A stretch of 64,000 nucleotides of DNA, taken from contig NW_004450303.1 in NCBI RefSeq assembly GCF_000321225.1, positions 2,477,117 to 2,541,116 of the forward strand, read 5' to 3'. The DNA is from Odobenus rosmarus divergens (taxonomy: Eukaryota > Chordata > Mammalia > Carnivora > Odobenidae). Of the stretch, positions 10,959 through 21,440 are shown one piece after another. Each line of letters opens with the position of its first letter. Position 1 is the first letter of the stretch. Below the pieces are notes generated by a model that was not told the DNA's origin, ran no database searches, and saw only the letters and a program-made list of their open reading frames with translations. Both the position numbers and the translations under genes were made by a program.

Positions 10959-11689
10959 AAATACATATTCGAAGGAGTACATGAACCTGGATGTTGATAA
11001 CAGCATTATCAACAATAGCCAAACTATGGAAAGAGCCTAAATGTCCATCGACTGATGAATGGATAAAGAAGATGTGGTGTATATATACAATGGACTACTA
11101 CTCAGCCGTTAAAAAGAATGAAATCTTGGGGCGCCTGGGTGGCTCAGTTGGTTAAGCAACTGCCTTCGGCTCAGGTCATGATCCCGGAGTCCCAGGATCG
11201 AGTCCCGCATCAGGCTCCCAGCTCAGCGGGGAGTCTGCTTCTCCCTCTGACCCTCTCCCTTCTCATGCTCTCTTTCTTTCCTCTCTCCTTCAAATAAATA
11301 AATAAAATCTTAAAAAAAAAAAAAAGAATGAAATCTTGTCATTTGCAACAACGTGGTTGGAGCTGGAGTGTATTATGCTAAGTGAAATTAGTCAATCAGA
11401 GAAAGACAAATACCATTATATGAAATACCATACCAAAGGAATTTAAGAAACAAAATGGATGAATATACGGGAGGGGAAAAAAAAGAGGAGAGAAACAAAT
11501 CACGAGAAAATCTTACCAATAGAGAACAAACTGATGGAGGGAGGTAGGTGGGGGATGGGGTAGTTGGGTGATGGGTATTAAGGAGGGCACTTGTTATGGT
11601 GAGCACTGGGTATTGTATGTAAGTGATGAACCACTGAACTCTACTCTTGAAACTAATATTGGCTGGATGTCAATTAACTGGAACTTAAA

Positions 11690-11720
<31 letters not shown>
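10959..11720 (+). mobile_element. LINE-1 3' end, sense
   Basis: Starts in the distal ORF2 region ('aacagcattatcaacaatag', 'atgtccatcgactgatgaat') and runs through the 3' UTR ('gatgggtattaaggagggca') to an (AATA)n tail at 11689-11720. Target duplication TTGCTTTAGT at 10949-10958 and 11721-11730. Interrupted by a CAN-SINE at 11129-11320. Confidence 0.9.
11129..11320 (+). repeat. CAN-SINE inside L1, exact target duplication
   Basis: Full-length young SINE starting GGGGCGCCTGGGTGGCTCAG, tRNA-like head with A and B boxes, GA/CT-rich centre, AAATAAATAAATAAAATCTT and poly-A. The 18-bp duplication AAAAAGAATGAAATCTTG at 11111-11128 and 11321-11338 is exact. Confidence 0.97.
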
Positions 11721-11914
11721 TTGCTTTAGTCATGGTATGGGATTTATATGCAGGTCATATAAGATGAAAACTGCTAAAATAGAAAAAGCTCCTTCCTAAA
11801 ATCTGTTTCATATTCTCTGATTTTTATATTTCCATGAATAGCATGATTATCTTTAGTCATCTACGTAGGCTTGGAACGTTTTATTCATTTCCCTCTATAC
11901 TTTAATCAATCACC

Positions 11915-12130
11915 TATTATAGCTGCCTTTCATTGAGCATCTAGTATTTGTCAAAAATCATTGTTATCATCCAAATTTCACAATGTCTTATAGAGTAGAT
12001 AGTATTATTCTTATTTTCCCAATGAGAAAAAATGAAACATAAAGAAGTTATACTGGTGACTGCGTCATTAAGTTTATAAAAAAAGAGCCAGAATTCAGAG
12101 CCAGATTTATTTGTCTCCTGAGCCCATTTT
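11915..12130 (+). repeat. MIR
   Basis: Follows MIR order: 'tttcattgagcatctagtat', 'tagagtagatagtattattc', 'cccaatgagaaaaaatgaaa', and an 'agagccagaattcagagcca' 3' block. Heavily diverged. Confidence 0.7.
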
Positions 12131-12502
12131 TTTTTTTTCTACTAGAGTAAGCTATCTCTGTCAGGGGACACTATTATTCTCTAGGGAGTTTTCCTCCTGA
12201 AAAAAATTTATTATTATTTTTTTTAAGTTTCAGAGACACAGATTAGTCATAATCCTTGGTTCACAACATTTTCGTCATCAGTTCATTTATAGCCACCTTT
12301 TATTTATTTATTTGTTCTGCTTTGAAATAGTAATAATGATAATAATTAAATGAACTACTACCCAACATGAAAGAGAGGACCTTGACAATAACTTACATCT
12401 ACTCACTGGCTCTTTTATTAATCTTCTTTCAATTCCTACTGCCACTACATGACTTATAAATCTAGATATCTCAGCTTTGAGCTATTTAAATTGCCTCAGA
12501 AT
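12131..12502. other. Unique AT-rich DNA
   Basis: No repeat family, RNA gene or coding pattern recognised beyond short A/T runs. Confidence 0.4.
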
Positions 12503-12520
12503 TGACTCATATCCATTTTT

Positions 12521-12737
12521 TAAAAAGATTTATTTATTTATTTTAAGGAGAGAGAGAGAAAAAGAGGGAGCATGAGCAGGAGTGGGGGGAGGGGCAGAGG
12601 GAGAGGGAGAGAAAATCTCAAGCAGACTCCCCCTTGAGTGTGGAGCCCAACAGGGGCTCGATCTCACAACCCTGAGATCATGAACTGAGCCGAAATCAAG
12701 AGCTGGACACTTAACTGACTGAGCCACCCACGTACCC
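12521..12737 (-). repeat. CAN-SINE, older GA-rich form
   Basis: Reverse-oriented: AAAGATTTATTTATTTATTT, long GA-rich centre, 'gaaatcaagagctggacact' region, head near 12737. Target duplication TGACTCATATCCATTTTT at 12503-12520 against TGACTCATCCAATTTTTT at 12738-12755, diverged by small indels. Confidence 0.92.
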
Positions 12738-12819
12738 TGACTCATCCAATTTTTTCCCTTCGATCCTTTCTAAACATCTCTTGATATTTGATTGATATTA
12801 TTAAAATACAACTCTCTTT

Positions 12820-13265
12820 ACATCATTATCTTGTTCAAATCTTTTACTCTTTCCCCAGGATTTCTTAGCCTGCCTTTGAAGACCTCTAAGTTTTGACATC
12901 AACCTACGCTCTAGTTATATCTCATAGTGTTTTTGTATGTTCTAGACAACCAAAGTGTTTGTGCTTCTCAGACAATCCTCCCCTCCATGTTTTTATTCTT
13001 GGCACCTCAAGCCATTCTCTTTGCCTGTAAGCCAATCTCTGATAATTTAGTTATGTCTTTCATGAAGTTTTTCTTGATTCTCCCAACTAGAGGTAAACAC
13101 TGAACTACATGAATCACTCACATACTTGTCTATCACATGGTTCTTGTTACCTACTAACTCATGCTACAACAGTTTGTCTTCTTGTTTTATTTCCATTAAT
13201 GAATTGTAAGCTCTTAAGGGACGGGGATTATTTAAAATTTATTTTTGTATTTCTCATCAGTGCAG
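12820..13265 (+). repeat. L2 3' region
   Basis: Sense L2-like order: 'aagccattctctttgcctgt', a Pro/Cys-type 3' UTR stretch, 'gaattgtaagctcttaaggg' and a terminal 'tatttctcatcagtgcag' block. Diverged. The 68-codon open frame at 13109-13315 lies in it and is not a gene. Confidence 0.55.
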
Positions 13266-13628
13266 TCATTTACTTCGGTTTTCCCTTACTTGTGGGATGG
13301 ATGGCTATCCGTTGACCTCAGTTGTTTAGCAACAACCAATTACTTCTGCTTTTTATTCTCAAAACCTTTTTTCTTCTGCTTTTCATGACTCACTGCTTCT
13401 CCCTATCTGTACATTGACTATATGGGTGGTGGTGGAAGTTTAGTGGGGGTGGGAGAAGTGAAGATAAGGGAAGGAGGAAAGGAAATACCCAATAAATACA
13501 GCTATGTCATAGTCTCCAAGAGATGGATCTACAAGGAAGTGATGTAAGCACAATGACAGGTAAGAATATGACAATATCACTTATTTAAAGGGTAAGGAGT
13601 GGCTGGAATGGAAATTAGATCAAGAAAA
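13266..13628. other. Unique DNA
   Basis: No repeat family or gene recognised. A G-rich purine stretch lies at about 13424-13485. Confidence 0.4.
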
Positions 13629-13826
13629 GGGGCACCTGGGTGGCTCAGTTGTTAAACATCTGCCTTCAGCTCAGGTCATGATCCCAGGGTCCTGGGATCC
13701 AGCCCTGAGTCTGGCTCTCTGCTCAGCGGGAAACCTGCTTCTCCCTCTCCCACTCCCCCTGCTTGTGTTCCTTCTCTTGCTGTGTCTCTCTCTGTCAAAT
13801 AAATAAAAATCTTAAAAAAAAAAAAA
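13629..13826 (+). repeat. CAN-SINE
   Basis: Full-length young form from GGGGCACCTGGGTGGCTCAG to poly-A. The A-rich flank AAGAAAA repeats loosely after the tail, so the target duplication is uncertain. Confidence 0.95.
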
Positions 13827-13998
13827 GGAAAGAAAAACAAGGTGGGTAGGGAGGTCCAATTTCATATCGTGCCTCATGTGCTATTTCTGGAGCATCCTAG
13901 TTGACTAGTCATTCTCACTACATTAAATAATAATACCTTGCCCTTGAATAGCATATTATAATGTAATTCACATTACTGCTATTTTAAAGATGAAGAAA

Positions 13999-14168
13999 GG
14001 GGCGCCTGGGTGGCTCAGCGGTTAAGCGTCTGCTTTTGGCTCAGGTCATGATCCCAGGGTCCTGGAACCAAGTCCCACAGGGGCTCCCTGCTCAGCTCTC
14101 TCCCTCTGCTGCAAATCCTGCTTATGTGCTCTTTCTCTTTCTTTCTCAAATAAATTGAATAAAAAAAA
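13999..14168 (+). repeat. CAN-SINE with internal deletion
   Basis: Head GGGGCGCCTGGGTGGCTCAG at 13999; the 3' half is shortened and rearranged ('tcagctctctccctctgctg'). Target duplication ATGAAGAAA at 13990-13998 and 14169-14177. Confidence 0.93.
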
Positions 14169-14177
14169 ATGAAGAAA

Positions 14178-14730
14178 CTAGATTGAAGCAATTTCTTTAT
14201 TTTTTCTTTAATTATTTTATTTACTGTTAGTAGTACTTTTCTCCTCACCTAAAAGAATGTAGGGACTTTTGAGAGGCAGGAGAGGGATGACATCTCTAAA
14301 TATGTCTGAATGGGAACACTGATGGAGGGAACTCTCCCCGTTTGACATGGTGCTGTCCTAACCATTCACTTTCATGCACTGAAATACAGTTCCTAAGGTT
14401 ACTTAACATTTCTTTTATAATCCATTTTCTGGCTTCTTGCAGGGCTCCAAACGCCACTGCCCTTTTGGTGCTCTTGGCTTCCTGGCCTGCAGGTTGGGTC
14501 AGGGTCCTCGCCTTGCCAGTCTCCATGTTCAGAGCCCCCAAGGGTGGTAGAGAAATTATGCCTATTTCATCCTGTGAATTCTAGTTTTCTCGGATCTGTT
14601 TCACTGAAGTTGCTAAGAAGGACCAGGTCTTTCACACATTTATTCCTAAGGAAATGCCCTTCATGAAAACACCGTAGAGTCATAATTCCATTTGCTCTTC
14701 ACGTTGGGTGGAAACTTGCTGGGTAAAGCC
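14178..14730. other. Unique DNA
   Basis: No repeat family recognised. Overlapping open frames on both strands at 14296-14584 have no identifiable domain and no codon signature strong enough to call a gene. Confidence 0.4.
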
Positions 14731-14732
14731 CT

Positions 14733-14860
14733 GAGGAAAGAGGGAGGAAAGGGTGGGGGGAGGAACGGAGGGAGCAAAGGAAGGTGGGAAGGAGGAAGAG
14801 AGAAAGGGGGGGGGAGAAGAAGAGAATGAGGAGAGAGACAGAGGGTGTGTTGAGGGGGAG
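14733..14860. repeat. Polypurine GGGAGGAA-type low-complexity tract
   Basis: About 130 bp almost free of pyrimidines, made of GGGAGGAAGG and AGAGAGAC variants with a G9 run at 14807-14815. Purine strands of this kind can form triplex or G-rich structures. Confidence 0.85.
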
Positions 14861-14988
14861 CTTTATTTTTAGCTTGACTCCTAAATCAGGGCACGCAGGA
14901 AACAGCTGCCAATGTACGTGACCTTGAAGTCTAGGCGAGTCCCGTCAGTGTTGCTAAGCTGTTCAGGGTTTCCGTGGCATTGCTTTTA

Positions 14989-15186
14989 TTTTATTTTTTT
15001 TTAAAGATTTTATTTATTTATTTGACACAGAGAGAGAGACAGCAAGAGAGGCAACACAGCAGAGGGAGAGGGAGAAGCAGGCTTCCCGCTGAGCAGGGAG
15101 CCCAATGCGGGGCTCGATCCCAGGACCCCGAGATCATGACCTGAGCCGAAGGCAGATGCTTAACGACTGAACCGCCCAGGCGCCCC
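14989..15186 (-). repeat. CAN-SINE with exact target duplication
   Basis: Full-length reverse-oriented young SINE. The duplication GTGGCATTGCTTTTA at 14974-14988 and 15187-15201 is exact. Confidence 0.97.
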
Positions 15187-15201
15187 GTGGCATTGCTTTT
15201 A

Positions 15202-16366
15202 GAATATCACTTACAGGTTGAATGTACTTACGAAAAATTCCAGGAAAAAAAGTTATTCCCAGTGAGTTTTTTGTTGTGGTGGTGATGAGGGGTGTGTGTT
15301 ATTGATCTTATAATAGAAATAATGACTTGAAACCAGGTTTTCTAAGAAAATTAATGACGGCCTCAAGTTAATGGCCTTCAGCCAATCTCCCAGTCAGCCA
15401 TTAATCCCCAGGAAATGCCCTGGGCCTTGATCATTATTGGGTAAATAATACAAAAGTGGGTAGAGTTCTCTTGTCAGATGGGAAGCATACATTGCCCTTG
15501 TCTTTGGGACTCCTTTTATGGTAGTAAGAGTAACCTGTTAGGGAGGAAAACCGTTAACAATTTTGTTAACAATGTAAATAAATAGTTTTGTTTAAACAAA
15601 ATTATTAAATAAAATATTAGACAACTCGAGCTCGGTATGTTTGAGGAAGAAGTGATGGAGAACTCCAAGCTCAGAATTCTTAGGTGTAGTTACAGCCATG
15701 AGTAAAATACAGAAATACAGAGTAATACAGTAAATACAGTATAATACAGAGCCAAATATTGAATTGAGAATAATGCAATTACTGTCATATTAGATATTTC
15801 AAGTTAAAATCAGGTTAAAGTAACACATAATTGACTTCTTTAATGGTTGCAAACAAAAGATGGTACTGAAATTTACTTTTAAAATTAGGACCTTATATTC
15901 TAATAAAAACATCTTGAGGAACTACACTTCACAAGTTTTCAAATAAATATCATGATGGATGGGGATATTTTTCTTATCTTAAAATATCAAAGGACTTTCA
16001 TAGTCCTTTTCGTGGCTTATTTTGCATTCCAGGATCTTCAAGAAGGCAAATAGTAAAATGAAAAACATGTGTGGGAAATTAGTATAGCAGTTGCCCTTGA
16101 CTGCCAAAGGAGATGCTACTGAGGTAAAAAGACCTTCGAGGGGATTTTCCTATTTTGAACAGAGATGTCCACGCATACTGTTATCCCATGACCCAAACTC
16201 AGGTGTAGAACTTTACACGAAGTTTCTCAATAAACGTTTTCAGAATGAATAAACATACTTCAAATGTCTTAAAATGTTGTCAGTTATATCTCAGCAAAGC
16301 TGGAAAAAAAAAAAACAAATTAAAAAAATGCCCCTCCTTGCCCTAAGAGTTTTTTGTGTATTTGGA
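15202..16366. other. Unique DNA, possible conserved non-coding segment
   Basis: No repeat recognised over more than 1.1 kb. The part at about 15340-15470 holds several TAAT/ATTA cores and paired 'ggccttcagcc' and 'gccattaatcc' blocks. No coding pattern. A regulatory role is only an inference. Confidence 0.35.
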
Positions 16367-16379
16367 AGATTAACTCTTT

Positions 16380-16507
16380 TTAAATTTTTTTAAAGTTTAT
16401 TTATTTATTTATTTATTTTAGTAATCTCTACACCCAACATGGGGCTCAAACTCACGACCTGAGATCTAGAGTCACATGCTCTTCTGAGTGAGCCAGCCAG
16501 GCGACCC
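16380..16507 (-). repeat. Old CAN-SINE
   Basis: Reverse-oriented older form: (TTTA)n, 'agtaatctctacacccaaca', 'gatctagagtcacatgctct', head near 16507. Target duplication AGATTAACTCTTT at 16367-16379 and AGATTAGCTCTTT at 16508-16520, one mismatch. Confidence 0.93.
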
Positions 16508-16539
16508 AGATTAGCTCTTTATCTTTGATATATGTTGTG

Positions 16540-17465
16540 TGTGTTTTCTCCTACATTGGCATTTATCTTTTTTCTCTTAACATTTTTTTCTTTTTCCAAA
16601 TGACTATCCATTTGTCACAACACTATGAAAAAGTCCATCTTATCCTCACAGGTGTGAAATACTATCTGAATTATATTCCAAATTTCCATATGTAGTTGTA
16701 TTTACTTTTAAATTTTCTTTTCTGTTGTATTAGTGTGGCTGTTTATTCATATGTCATGTTTTGATATGTAGGAGAGCTAATTACCTCCCCCTTAGGGGCT
16801 TTTCTCTTGTTTTGTTGCACTAGCTAGTAAGTCCGATATTGTATTAAATAGTTAAAAGAATAGCAGGCTTTTTTGCCTTGTTCTGGATCTTAGTGGAAAT
16901 GCTTCTAGTGTTTACCTAATAAATAGTATGCTGGCTTTAGGATTGAGGTAAATTTATTTTATCAATTTAAAGAAAAATCCATGGCTTTCTATTTTACAGA
17001 ATGTCTTATCAGAAATGAATTTTGAATTTAGTTGCATTTTTTTCAATGTCCTTGTCATTAGTCCAGTAATTTTTAAAAATCTTTTAAGATGGTGATCATA
17101 GTAATGGATTTCTTAATATCAAATCACTCTTGATAATCAACTTGGTCATGAATATATTAATTTTTTAAATATGCTGTTGGATTCTACTCCCTAATATTTT
17201 AAGATTTTTGCCTCAGTATTCCAAAGTAAGATTGGTTTCTGTTTTTCTTTACCATACTATTTTATCAGGTTTATGTATTGATACTTTTCTTTGTAATAAT
17301 ATTTTTGGAAATGTCTATGTTTAAAAAAATTTGTGTGGTTTTAGATCATCTAGTCTTTAAAAGTTTGGCTGAACTCCCCTGTGAAACTATCTACACATGG
17401 TAATGTTTGAGGGCAAATTCTCTACTTCTTTGAAATTTAATTCAAGTTTTTTTAATATATATAAG
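16540..17465 (-). mobile_element. Ancient LINE-1 remnant
   Basis: Antisense resemblance to L1 ORF2: 'tgttctggatcttagtggaa', 'gctgttggattctactccct', 'gcctcagtattccaaagtaa' and 'gaactcccctgtgaaactat' occur in the order expected along RT. Strongly diverged; the family could also be HAL1-like. Confidence 0.6.
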
Positions 17466-17479
17466 AAATCTGTATTTGG

Positions 17480-18046
17480 ATCTGTAATAGGAGAGCAATG
17501 GCCCCCCAAATATCCATGCCCTAATCCCCAGAACCTGTGATTATGTTATGTGCATGGGAGAAAGGACTCTGCAGGTGTGAAAAAGGGTAGGGACCTCTAG
17601 GTGGGGAGATTAACCTGAACGGCTTACTCTTTTGAGAATTTAAAAGTGAATAACTTTTTCTCATGGGTCAGAGAGACACAATGTGAGAGAAACTTGACCT
17701 GCATCACGGTTGCTGGCTTTGAAGATGGAGTAAGGGACCATGAGCCCAGGAATATGGGTGGCTTCTGGAAGCAGGGGAAAAGCCCTCAACCGACAGCCAG
17801 TAAGAAAACAAAGACCTTGGTCATACACCCACAAGGTAACAAATTCTACCAACACAAGAAGAAGCCAGCAACAAATTCTCTTCTAGAATCTCCATGGAAG
17901 GAAACAGCCTGCTGACACCTTGATTTTAGTTCAGTGAGACCCATATTGGATTTTTGACCTAAGAACTATAAAATAATAAATATGTGGTGTTTTAAGCCAC
18001 TAAGTTTTTGGTAACATTTTATGGCAGCGATAGAAAACTGATACTT
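17480..18046 (+). repeat. MLT1-type MaLR LTR
   Basis: Begins with a 'gagcaatggccccccaaata' variant, continues with 'cctaatccccagaacctgtg' and 'tgctgacaccttgattttag', and ends with 'tgtggtgttttaagccacta' and 'tggcagcgatagaaaactga', the usual order of MLT1 solo LTRs. The open frame at 17646-17915 is internal to the LTR and not a gene. Confidence 0.8.
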
Positions 18047-18215
18047 ATCTGGACAGAGAAAGTCAAATTTGATAAATGTATTTTATATGGAATTGATTGT
18101 TTTAGCTAGGTTTTCACATTAATTTTCACAGAATTACACTGTATGGACTCATGGTTTTCAAAATTTTCTCAATTTATTTCTCCTTTCTTATTTGTTATGT
18201 TGTGTATTTGTACTT

Positions 18216-18226
18216 TCTTTTTCTTT
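18216..18226. repeat. Probable target duplication of the KRT8 retrocopy, 3' side
   Basis: TCTTTTTCTTT here matches 19998-20008 exactly and brackets the retrocopy (AAAGAAAAAGA on the insert strand, an A-rich target as L1 machinery prefers). The low complexity of the motif leaves doubt. Confidence 0.55.
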
Positions 18227-19997
18227 TGCAGGGGAGGGGTTGGCAGAGCCATCTGAGGCTTTATTTGAGAAAAGGCGCTTTTAATTGGAGGCATGGGCAA
18301 GAGGGGGTATCCAGGGCAATAGACTCCCCCCAAGCGTAGGCTGAGGACTGGGGCTGAGCCTCAGGTGGGTCTGCTATTCCCGACGCTCCCCCGCACAGCT
18401 CCTTCCCCCAGAGGCTCTATGGTAGTCACAGGAACGAGGAGGCTGGGAGGGACCACTGCTATTTACGTACAAGACAGCTTGGACACCAGCTTCCCAGTGC
18501 AGGTCTCGATCACCTTCAGAGCCATGGCCTTGGAGGAGCTGACACAGCTAAAGGAACTGGCATCCCTGCTAGAGCCGAAGCTGGACAGGAAGGAGCTCAG
18601 GCCATAGTTGAAGTCAGGCTCATGAGGACCCTGTAGGCCGAGCTCAGCCAGCCTGAGTAGCTGCTGTTGGTCTTAGTATGGATATTCAAATTCTGCTTCC
18701 CAGACTCCAGCTGGCTCTCTCGTCCTCCAGCAGCTTGTGGTAGGTGGTGATCTCAATGTCCAGGGCCAGCTTGATGTTCATGAACTCCTGGTACTTGTGC
18801 AGCTGCTGCACTGTATCCTGCTTGGCTCACTGCAGGTCAGCCTCCCCATCGGCCAACTTGGCATTGGCTTCCTTAACAGCCAGCTCCTGGCTCTGCTCAA
18901 CATCAGCAGCGGCGATCTTCAGTGAAGCCCTCTGGCCTCTGAGGCCCTTGATCTCAGCCTGGAGTCGGCTGATCTTCTGGTTCATCACGGAAATCTCCGT
19001 CTTCGTGCTACCAAGGTCATCCCCAGGCTTCCCAGCCAATGCCTGCAGCTCCTTGTACTTGATCTGGTACATGGTCTCGGCCTTAGCCCAGCTGTGGTTT
19101 GTGATATCCTTGACCTCGGCGATGATGCCGTCCAGGTCCAGGGAGCTGCTGTTGTCCATGGACAGCACCACGGATGTGTCCAAGATGTGGGACTGCAGCT
19201 CACGGATCTCCTCTTCCTAAGCTGCCTTAAGAAGCTGATCTCGTTTGTCAGCCCTTCCCGGAGTGACTCCAGCTCTACTTTGTTCAGGTAAGCTTCGTCC
19301 ACATCTTTGTTGATGTGGACAAATTCATTCTCCACGTCTGCACGCTCTTTGATCTCCTCCTGGTACTTACTTTTGAAGTCCTCCACCAGCTCCTGCCTGT
19401 GGCCAAGCTCCACCTCCCACTTCTGCTTCTCCTGGTCCAATGTGTTTAGCTGCTGCCAAAGGTTGTTGATAGAGCTCTCCAACGTGTGGTCCACATTGCT
19501 CCGAATGGTGTTCTGCTGCCGTAGGAGGCTCCACTTGGTCTCCAGAATTTTGCTCTGCTGCTCCAGGTGCCGCACCTTGTCGATGGAGGCGAACTTGTTG
19601 AGGGTCTTGATCTGCTCTTCTCCTGAGTGTTGCTCAGCCTGGATGTTGGGGTTTGCCTCCAGCTTAAGGGGGCTCAAAAGGCTCTGGTTCACTGAGACAG
19701 CTGTGGTGTCCCCCATTGCCCTGGCCCTGGTGTAGCCCCTGACCATACTCAGGCTGGTGTCCAGACCACCCCAGAAGCTGCTGCTGCTGCCCACCTGGGA
19801 GAAGGCTGAGGAGCAGATGCAGGATCCAAGTGCTCTGGGGTGCCAGTGGCTGCTGAAAGCCTGGGGGCGGGAGGTGAACACCTCCTAGGACTTCTGGGTC
19901 ACCGTGATGGACATGGTGGAGGCTGGAGTGGAGGCAAGGAAGCTGAACCTGACAGAGGTTTGAGAAGGAGCTGAGAAGCGACTTCTTGGTGGGGATC
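18227..19997 (-). pseudogene. KRT8: Processed pseudogene of keratin 8
   Basis: An intronless copy of type II keratin 8 mRNA, whose protein pairs with keratin 18 in epithelial intermediate filaments. The start codon is at 19914-19912 and the first residues read MSITVTQKS, specific for K8. The head and rod follow: [16 protein letters not shown], then [16 protein letters not shown] at the helix-initiation motif (two single-codon losses), coil 1 and coil 2, then a degenerate helix-termination motif ([12 protein letters not shown]) near 18750. Lesions: Tyr10 is TAG (19885-19887); a one-base deletion near 19217-19221 shifts frame; about four codons are missing in coil 2 near 19110; TGA at 18827-18829. 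The C-terminal tail diverges and stops at about 18466. The 3' UTR reaches an AATAAA near 18265. An 11-bp TCTTTTTCTTT at 18216-18226 and 19998-20008 may be the target duplication. Not a working gene; all parents share the K8 pattern rather than K7 or K5. Confidence 0.96.
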
Positions 19998-20008
19998 TCT
20001 TTTTCTTT

Positions 20009-21440
20009 AAGTTAGCCACGTTTTTGGTTTTGGCTACTTTTAAGTCATCTGAAGCAGCAGTCTTGGATGAGAAGGCAAAAGGCCCTATCTTCATCTGATC
20101 TTTGCCACTAGACAGGCCCCATTCTCGGTAATGTTTTCAAGAGGACTGGGTCAGTCTTATCTTCTGCTAAATCTGCCTTTACAAAAATATCTAATAATTC
20201 TCTTGAACTAGTCTCTCTTGCCAGGCTGCTAACCTTGGCAACGAAAAACTAGTTCTCACCAATATTTTGAGAGTTTTTTCCCAGGTGGACTCTCTCATAG
20301 GCTCTATCTGCATGTGATTTGTATTGTAAGATATTATAGTCTACAGCTAATCAAATAACATAGTTAATCACATAATCTACCATGGCATGACAAGGATCAC
20401 CAACTTTATAGCCTGCAGGATCTGTTTTCTTGCTGATCACCAGTTGACCACAAAATTAGTATTTCATATCTTAAGTTGTGTTAAGATAGCTCCATGTCTA
20501 GGTAGCAACTCTGTAGTTGTATATTATCTGTTAACAATATAACAAATAAGATAACAGTGACTTTGAAAAAATAAAAGTGTGTTTGTCTCTCTTATAATAA
20601 TTCAAGCATAAGCAGTCCAGGGTTATGGTATGATAACTTTGTTACCTTTTCTTGCTCTGTAGTAGTCCCTTGAACTTGCTCTGGCCTGTGTGGCTGCATA
20701 TGGCTTATACTAACTACTACTTTTAGGTTACAGGCCTGAGGATTGCACACTTCACTTCCGCTTATATTTAGTTGGCAGAATTTAGCCACATTCCTGCATT
20801 CCTACCTGTAAGGGAGAATGCAAAATACAGTGTTTATTCTCAGTGCCAGTTTGTCCAGATGAAACACAAAGAGAATCTCATACCTGCAAAAGGGGAGAAT
20901 GGATAGTGAGGCCTATTGGTGGCATATGCTGTATCCTTTTTCTCATGATTTTCCCCCATTTTTTTTCCTTTAAAAAGTGAGGATTTTTTCTTTTTTAATT
21001 TCAAGGCTTAAACATTTCCGCCATAGTAAGTATTTATATTGAGAGAAATTTAAACTAGTGTGCTCTTTATATAGTTTTTAGGTTTTTTCCCTCCAATGAA
21101 AATAGCCCTTTCATCATATATTTTATGTGTAATAGTAATCACTGTTTAAAAAAAATCAGCCAATGAAAGAGAAAGGAAATATCTAAAGTTTTTGCACATT
21201 GAGGAAAATACCATCAATGTTTTGATGACTACTCTTTCATGTACCGTTTTTAGAAACATAAACAGACACTCCTTTTCCCAAAGATTTTATCCAAAGATGG
21301 TCATATAATAATTCTACTTTTACTTTATAAGCTTTTAAAAAATGCAATTTTCTTTTTTGTTCATTGCCTCTTCTTCCGCCAACTGAATAACCCTAGGAAT
21401 CAGGGTGACCAACTTGGTATGTATCTTGGCTTATTTTCAA
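20009..21440. other. Unique DNA
   Basis: No repeat family or gene recognised. A frame continuing from the KRT8 5' end on the minus strand (up to 20094) has no keratin similarity and is most likely chance. Confidence 0.45.

Noticed and set aside
11129..11200. tRNA-like sequence with A and B boxes
   Set aside because: It is the tRNA-Lys-derived head of a CAN-SINE followed by the SINE body and poly-A, not a tRNA gene. The same applies to the other SINE heads.
18744..19735. Plus-strand frames of 142-158 codons across the KRT8 region
   Set aside because: They are the antisense of the KRT8 retrocopy; the coding match is wholly on the minus strand.
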